64,000 nt of DNA from Vigna angularis (lineage: Eukaryota; Streptophyta; Magnoliopsida; Fabales; Fabaceae). The notes below the pieces were generated by a model. The model did not search any database, had not been told where the DNA came from, and saw nothing but the letters and a program-made list of their open reading frames with translations. Of this stretch, positions 58,580-64,000 are shown one piece after another; position 1 is the stretch's first letter, and every line of letters starts with the position of its first letter. A program made the translations under genes and the position numbers. The DNA is taken from assembly GCF_016808095.1 (NCBI RefSeq), contig NC_068976.1, positions 32,544,371 to 32,608,370 on the forward strand, read 5' to 3'.

Positions 58580-61500
58580 TGTCGCAACCGGAAATCGCGA
58601 CAGGACGACGATCCAAAGAAAACGTGTTTGAAAAAGAGATTTGGAGTCGCCACCATAGTTTATTCTGGAAAACTACGGAAAAACCATAAAATGATAAGAC
58701 ACGGTCCGTGAAAACCAGATTCTGGGTTCGGGAGTCGGTTACGCGTAGGGAAGGTGTTAGCACCCTACAACGCCTGCCCTAAGACAATACCTTTAACTAA
58801 ATGCACGAATATGATGTGGTTTTCAAAATGTTTAACTATCCCCTAAAATAAAATTCTAAATAAACAAAATATATTTTTTAGTTTTTTGGGCCCGACAAGG
58901 ATTGACCTTGCTCCTACGTATTCTCATTCAAAATGAGAAATCAGGGTTTCGTAGTTCTTTTGGAAACTATTTGGAAAGTTTGTTTGGAGAATTGTTTGAG
59001 AATTTTGTTTGGAAATGATTTTGGATTTTTGGGAAGTAAACCTGACAAAGACTAGCCTTGCTCCTACGTATCTCCACTCTTGATGGAGAATCAAGGATCA
59101 CGTAGTTCTGGGGGAAAGATTGTTTGTTTGTCTGAAAGTGTTAATGTTTTTAGCTTTTGAAGATTTTATATATTTGTTTTTGACATTTTCGAGAAAAAGA
59201 AGGTAATGAGTACTAGGCCGACGCGAACGGTCACACGAGTACTCATACCTTTAGAATAGTATTTAAATATTTTTAATTATTTTTTTAAAAGAGAAATAAC
59301 AATATTAAGCACTAGGACGATGCGAACGATCACACGAGCACTCATACCGTTATCTACTTATTTAGGAAGACTTAAGAGTATTGAGTGCTAGGCTGATGCG
59401 GACGATCGCACGAGCACTGATACCATTATTTAAATTTTTTAGATTGAAGATATTAAGTACTAGGCTGATGCGGACGATCGCACGAGTACTTATATCATTA
59501 TTTGATTATTTAAATAAGAGAGAAAGTTATTGAACACAAGGACGATGCGGATGATCTCACGAGTGCTCGACCTTTAAAACATATTTTTGTAAATTTATTT
59601 AAAGAAGAAGGAAAGATTTTTAGCACAAGGACGATGCGAGCGATCACACGTGTGCTTAACCTTTAAAACGTATTTTTGTAATTTTATTTAAAAAAGAAGA
59701 AAAGGTTTCTAGCACAAGGACGATGCGAGCGATCACACATGTGCTTAACCTTTAAAATATTTTTTGTAATTTTTATTTAAGAAAAGAGAAAAGGTTTCTA
59801 GCACAATGACGATGTGAGCGGTCACAAGCGTGCTTTACCTTCAAAATATATTTTTGTAATTTTTTATTTAAGAAGGGAGAAAAGGTTTCAAGCACAAGGA
59901 CGACGCGAGCGGTCACACGTGTGCTTAACCTTTAAAATATATTTTTTGTAATTTTATATATATTTTTTATTCTTATGTATTATTATATTTTTTTTTTACA
60001 AAAAGGTAGATATTTAAAATAGAGAACAAATTAAATAAGATACAATAGGAAACAAAACAAATTAAATAAATAAATAAAATACAAAATTATGGAGGTGCCT
60101 AAATGAGAAAATGGGGTGTCCAAATCATTTTTCCTTTTGTAAACAAACTAGGCCTAAACTCAAACTGAAAGGGGGTGGAAGTGAGAACAGGGATGTCTAA
60201 ACCAGGTTTATTTCGAATAACGGACTGGACCAAGCCCAAACGGAAAAGGGTGTGAAAAGGAAAACAGGGGGTGCAAAGGGAGAATATCTTTTCTTTTTGT
60301 TTTAGGGTTTGGCCCAATTTTTTTTCCAAAAATCCTAGGGGTTCAGCATCTCCCCCTTCATTCCCAACACTATGCTCGTTCTCAGACCCAAGATCCCTTT
60401 CCCCTCCCGGGGGTTCGCCGTCGCTCCAGCCAGAACCGGCCACCGCGCCACCACCTTTCACCAGCTTTGAAATCGCCGGCGACAGCTGTGTCACTGCTTC
60501 CAGCCACCGCGTCCCAGCCTCCGATTTCGTCTACTCTCTCCGACGTCTCTGCGCCGCGTCTGCTTAACTGACTGCCGCTCACTACGCCACCACCTCTTCC
60601 GATCTTGGCGTTGGCGGCAACCCCAATAGCCACCGGAACCGTTTCCAACCGCGGCGCCATCAGCCTGGGATGCCGCCACCGATGGGCTCTCCTAGTCTCC
60701 TTTATCTATTTTCTGTTTCTATGTTTGATTGCTTTAATTGGGTTTGGCTCTTGGGACGGTTGAAGTGAATATGGTTGATGATTCGGGGAGGGGACCCAAT
60801 ATTGAGGTTTGGCCGTGTGGTATCAGGTGTTGGAGATGAAAATGAAGAAGAAAGGGATGAAAATATTGGTGTTGGCCGTGAGGTGGTATAAGGACGAAGA
60901 TGGGGGTGATGAGCAGAGAGGGGTCAGTGCCGTGAAGGGATAAAGATGATGGGCTCGTCGTGAGGTGTAAGGATTAACTGTTTCAGGTGAAGGTCTCTCT
61001 TGGAGATGGTTGCGGAGATGGTTACGGGTGAGTAGTAACGAGGGAGCTAGTGCCCCTGGGCTGTGGTCATGAGGTGTTTGATGAATGAAGAGTAAGATGA
61101 TGGGTGTTCCTAGTAACCCTGGGCATGGTTTGGGTTGTTGGAAATGGATGGAGGGGGAAGCAAGCCAGAAGTAACAGAAATATGTATCCCTCTATAATTA
61201 CATATTTAGTCCAGATATGAGCAAGCAAACCATGCCAAGCGTTATCAAATCAAATGGAAGCAGATATCAACCCAATACAAGCACACAACAGCCATCAATA
61301 TCCCAAACATTCATAGCGTATGAGCAGTTTAAGAGTGAAGACTTACCTTTCGTGTTCTAGCTTTTCCTTGCTTCGTAAGTGCCTACGAGCTACGACCAGG
61401 AAGATGCTAACGAGAGTGGATAGATGAAGATGCTAACGAGAGTGGATAGTGAGGGTCCTCCCTCTCCTTTGGCTGGCGTCTGTCTTTTTCTGCAGGCGAA

Positions 61501-62033
61501 AAATGGTGAATGCTCTCAGGGAGACTCGATGATGATCGAAGATGAAGGTCCCAGAAGCTGTGTGAAATCTTTTTTTTTCTTTTTTCTTTTTTCTCCCCCA
61601 AACCCCCTTCCCTTCTCCGATTTCTCTCTCCCTTATCCACCAAAATCCTCCTCCCTCTTTTTTTCCAAACATCTTGGAAATATTCCTCCTAACCACCTGG
61701 TCTCCCTCACCCCAGACACGCCTCACATACACCACCTCTCCCACGTTTTTTTTTATTTTCTTATTATATATTTTTTATTTCAATTTTATTTTATTTTTTA
61801 TTTTATTTTTAATTTTATTTTTAATTTTATTTTTCAATTTTTTAATTATTTTGATTAATTAACTCTATTAAAACAAACTGAATATAAGAAATAAAATAGA
61901 AATTGAATTAAAAGCAAAGATCTAAATACATCAAAATAGAATAAAACAAAAAGGTAAAATAAAATAAAAGGAAAATAATAAAAAACCAATAAAAACACAT
62001 TTTTTACTACCCGGACAAAATTGAGTGTTGACA
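58580..62033 (+). mobile_element. Ogre/Tat-type solo LTR, 3.45 kb, splitting a copia remnant
   Basis: It starts TGTCGCAACCGG and ends GAGTGTTGACA, with exact TSD AAAAG at 58575-58579 and 62034-62038. The opening (GGAGTCGCCACCATAG, then ACACGGTCCGTG, then TTCGGGAGTCGGTTACGCG) is the familiar start of Ogre/Tat LTRs in legumes. Inside are nine copies of an ACGATGCG core (59217-59935), a GC-rich island (60330-60700), a long GA-rich part and a T-rich tail with TTTTATTTT repeats (61745-61850). Frames of 78-144 codons in it are not supported as genes. Confidence 0.93.
59217..59935. repeat. degenerate tandem repeat in Ogre/Tat LTR, nine copies
   Basis: The core is AGGACGATGCGAGCGATCAC followed by ACGNGTGCTTAACC, spaced 75-95 bp apart (near 59220, 59314, 59393, 59466, 59542, 59632, 59722, 59809 and 59901). 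Right-hand copies are more alike (AAAAGGTTTCTAGCACAAGG) than left-hand copies, suggesting recent spread from one end. A single related copy is at 1940-1972. Confidence 0.88.
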
Positions 62034-62660
62034 AAAAGTAAGAATTTCCTATAAGTAAGCATGTGATTCTTTGTTCCTTGTAGGTATCTTAAAACTTTTT
62101 TTGCAGCTTTTCGATCGTCTAGTCCTGGATTACTCTGATATCTACCAAGCATGTCAACTACAGAGCTAATATCTAGCCTCGTACAAGTTTAAGCATACAT
62201 TAGACTCCAACAACAAATACATAATGGATATCTTTAATCTCTTTCCGTTCTAAATCATTCTTTGGACATTGCATGAGACTAAACTTATCTCCTTTCTGTA
62301 TTAGAACAGGAGATGCTGAACATTTATCCATTTTGAATATCTTTAAAACTTTATTAATATACGATTTTTGAGACAAACATATCATTGTGATCTATCACGA
62401 AATATTTCTATTCCTATCACATAGTATGTTTCACCCATATATTTCATTTCAAAGTTATTAGAAAGAAACCTCTTAGTCTTAATTAATAGACAAAGATCAT
62501 TAGTCACAAGAAAGATATCATCAATATAGAATCAAAAATATAAATTTGTTCCACTGACTTTCAAATATATACATTGATTAACAGTGTAATTTTCAAGAAA
62601 TTTGCTTAAGTCCACATAATAAAATTTATTCGCTAATTGATTCTAAGTCATGTAACTTTA
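62034..62660 (-). pseudogene. copia reverse transcriptase remnant (upstream half)
   Basis: Reading leftward from about 62600: NQCIYLKVSGTNLYFLILYI, then the catalytic YIDDIFLVTND, then SNNFEMKYMGETYYVIGIEI, an in-frame stop near 62392, the SQKSYINKVLKIFKMDKC block, and finally the RKAAKKVLRYLQGTKN block near 62090-62120 just before the solo LTR. It is continuous with 58087-58579 once the LTR is removed. It has several frame changes and stops and is non-functional. Confidence 0.85.
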
Positions 62661-62808
62661 GTTTTTTAAACAGTGAGACTTAAAATATTTTTACCGAATA
62701 AAAATTGTTAGATAAAAAAAATTATATAAAAAAAATATATAAAATATGAGAACTAGCATACATGTTCAAACAATTAGATTTCAAAGAACTAATGTGACCA
62801 AAATTATA

Positions 62809-64000
62809 GGTTAAACCACTCTCTCACTCCCTATTTCTGTTGGATTTTCTCAAATATGTCCCTTTCTTATTATTTTTCCCGAGTTAGATTCTTAAAAGTG
62901 AAAAATTGAAACAATTGGATTAACGAAGTTAAGTTTTTGATGATCTGACAACATGACGTGATAAATTTTTAATATGTGACATAACTAGAGGGTGTTACGT
63001 GAAATATATAATTAAAAAAATTCTGAGAATTGAAACCCAAACTAGGGTTCATCATCTTCAACCGCTCCCTTCATGGTCTTCAACTCTAACGATTGATGTC
63101 GAGGGTTCATCACCAAATCAGATTTATCAAAATCAAATTAGGTTCCAGATTAAAAACATAACAAATCACGGATTTATAGAGTTCGAGATTGAAGTGAAGT
63201 CCAATGTCTCCCGAGGTCTCTCCTTCGATACAGGGTTTTCTCATGCTTTTGTTTGCACCGAGAGAGATGAACTCGCAATGCTCTGTGTTTTGTGATGGTA
63301 TGCTCCTTTTCTCTTTCTGATTACTCCTTTTCCGCTGGTTTGCTCTTCAAACTGTTGTTGAGAATGAATGGGGTGGCCATGAGTCCCGTGTCAAAGCCGA
63401 TAAACTTGTGACCGATATTCATTCGTGGTTAACTCAATTCAAAGGTATTACAATTGATGCAACAAAAGACAATTCAATTATGGGGATCATAAACTTTTTA
63501 AATTTTTTGTTTTTAATTGTTTTGGTGGATGTGTTCCAGAGCCACTTTACATTGATGACTTAGAAGACATACTGGATCAAGGTATGCTTTCTCTCAATGT
63601 GGAGGTCGAAGATGGAAGCATTGAAGAGGTATACATTTTCTTTTTCATTTTTTTAATTTGTTTGTTTTGTTAACTTCACTTGTTCTTATTTTTTTATGAT
63701 TATTTATTTGAAAATCTTAGGAAAGCCAATCTCGAGCAAGCAACTCATCCTCACACAACGGGTACATTCGTGATACAGTATGTGCAAAATTCTCCATAAA
63801 AGTTGGTCTCAGCTTATGCACATGGAAAAGCTAGGCGTCTAAGCAGACAAACATGCGCCGGAGACATTGGCAAAGGATTACGGAGAAATTGTAGGAGATC
63901 TATTAGAATAGGGCCCCTAAGAACCGAGTTGAAGAAAACAGGCAGGCACATCATCGTGGCTGCGGAGCGCCGACGGAAGTGGTGGTGGTTGTGCAGGGAT
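62809..64000 (+). mobile_element. MULE-like element with captured gene fragments, truncated by window edge
   Basis: The left end GGTTAAACCACTCTCTCAC leads into CCCTATTTCTGT and CTCAAATATGTCCCTTTCTT, similar to the TIR of the element at 32289-33758. The GC-richer interior starts near 63030 (AAACTAGGGTTCATCATC) and contains exon-like pieces of a TSR2 homologue joined to unrelated sequence (63721-64000). The possible 9-bp TSD is AAAATTATA (62800-62808), but the right end lies outside the window. Confidence 0.55.
63321..63628 (+). pseudogene. TSR2-like (pre-rRNA processing) gene fragment, two exons
   Basis: TSR2 is a small protein that escorts ribosomal protein eS26 and is needed for 20S pre-rRNA processing. 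Exon A (about 63321-63444) reads FRWFALQTVVENEWGG, then KADKLVTDIHSWLTQFK. Exon B (63540-63628) reads EPLYIDDLEDILDQGMLSLN, then VEDGSIEE. The join AAAG/GTATTA...TTCCAG/AG keeps phase and the conserved sequence, so a genuine intron was captured. The N-terminus is missing: the frame upstream hits a TGA at 63318-63320. After exon B, GAGG/TATAC and the next acceptor (CTTAG near 63720) lead to sequence that does not continue TSR2. A partial copy inside a MULE-like element is the best explanation. A rearranged real gene is less likely. Confidence 0.75.

Noticed and set aside
60099..60660. Frames of 92-131 codons in the GC-rich part of the Ogre/Tat LTR
   Set aside because: They lie wholly inside a solo LTR, overlap on both strands and match no protein family. 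GC-rich LTR leader sequence explains them.
61424..61858. 144-codon plus frame
   Set aside because: It lies in the solo LTR and its second half is a T-rich low-complexity tail (Phe/Ile run).

Overview
This is a plant nuclear window. It has intron-containing genes, very AT-rich intergenic DNA, microsatellites and dense nested transposable elements. Protein matches recognised by eye (POP5, a thaumatin-like protein, LSU, a TSR2 fragment) and the style of the repeats suggest a legume, probably of the Vigna/Phaseolus group. The legume assignment is inference, and no database was searched.

Host genes lie only in the left third. On the minus strand, a three-exon RNase P/MRP subunit gene (POP5, 8856-10190) sits head to head with a plus-strand gene for a small conserved Cys-rich protein (CDS 12319-12756, intron in the 5' UTR, TATA box at 11269). 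A three-exon thaumatin-like protein gene with a hydrophobic C-terminal tail follows (18636-19914, plus). Next is a single-exon LSU-type (response to low sulfur) coiled-coil gene (21545-21853, minus). The rest of 1-23 kb is repeats, gypsy fragments (gag at 1-936; pol end at 4585-4881 followed by a partial LTR) and AT-rich DNA.

From 23.3 kb to the end the window is almost all mobile DNA, and most boundaries can be set from target-site duplications (TSDs). The elements are: a gypsy solo LTR (23330-26076); a non-autonomous CACTA (26155-27494, TSD CAA); a degraded LTR carrying a 730-bp solo LTR (30425-31154, TSD ATTTC); a Pack-MULE-like element (32289-33758); and a gypsy solo LTR (35063-46221, TSD AAACA). 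That last LTR holds a palindromic MULE MITE (35639-36016) and a complete Sirevirus-like copia element (37068-45177, minus, TSD GAAGT). Then come a MULE (46942-57301, TSD TAAAATTAA) holding a CACTA element with a TNP2 transposase (47439-53248, TSD TAT) and a second gypsy solo LTR (53680-56474, TSD ATGAT); another MULE MITE (57329-57686); a copia remnant split by a 3.45-kb Ogre/Tat-type solo LTR (58580-62033, TSD AAAAG); and a MULE-like element running off the right edge that carries two exons of a TSR2 homologue.

The most unusual items are: the copia element, which has an extra ORF of the putative plant transposon protein type in the place where other Sireviruses carry an env-like ORF, together with clusters of a 12-bp palindrome ATAATCGATTAT; the family of MULE derivatives sharing GGTTTAAT ends and exact 9-bp TSDs; the captured TSR2 exons; and the two gypsy LTR copies, one of which preserves the empty sites for both insertions in the other. 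No RNA genes, CRISPR arrays or prokaryotic features were seen.
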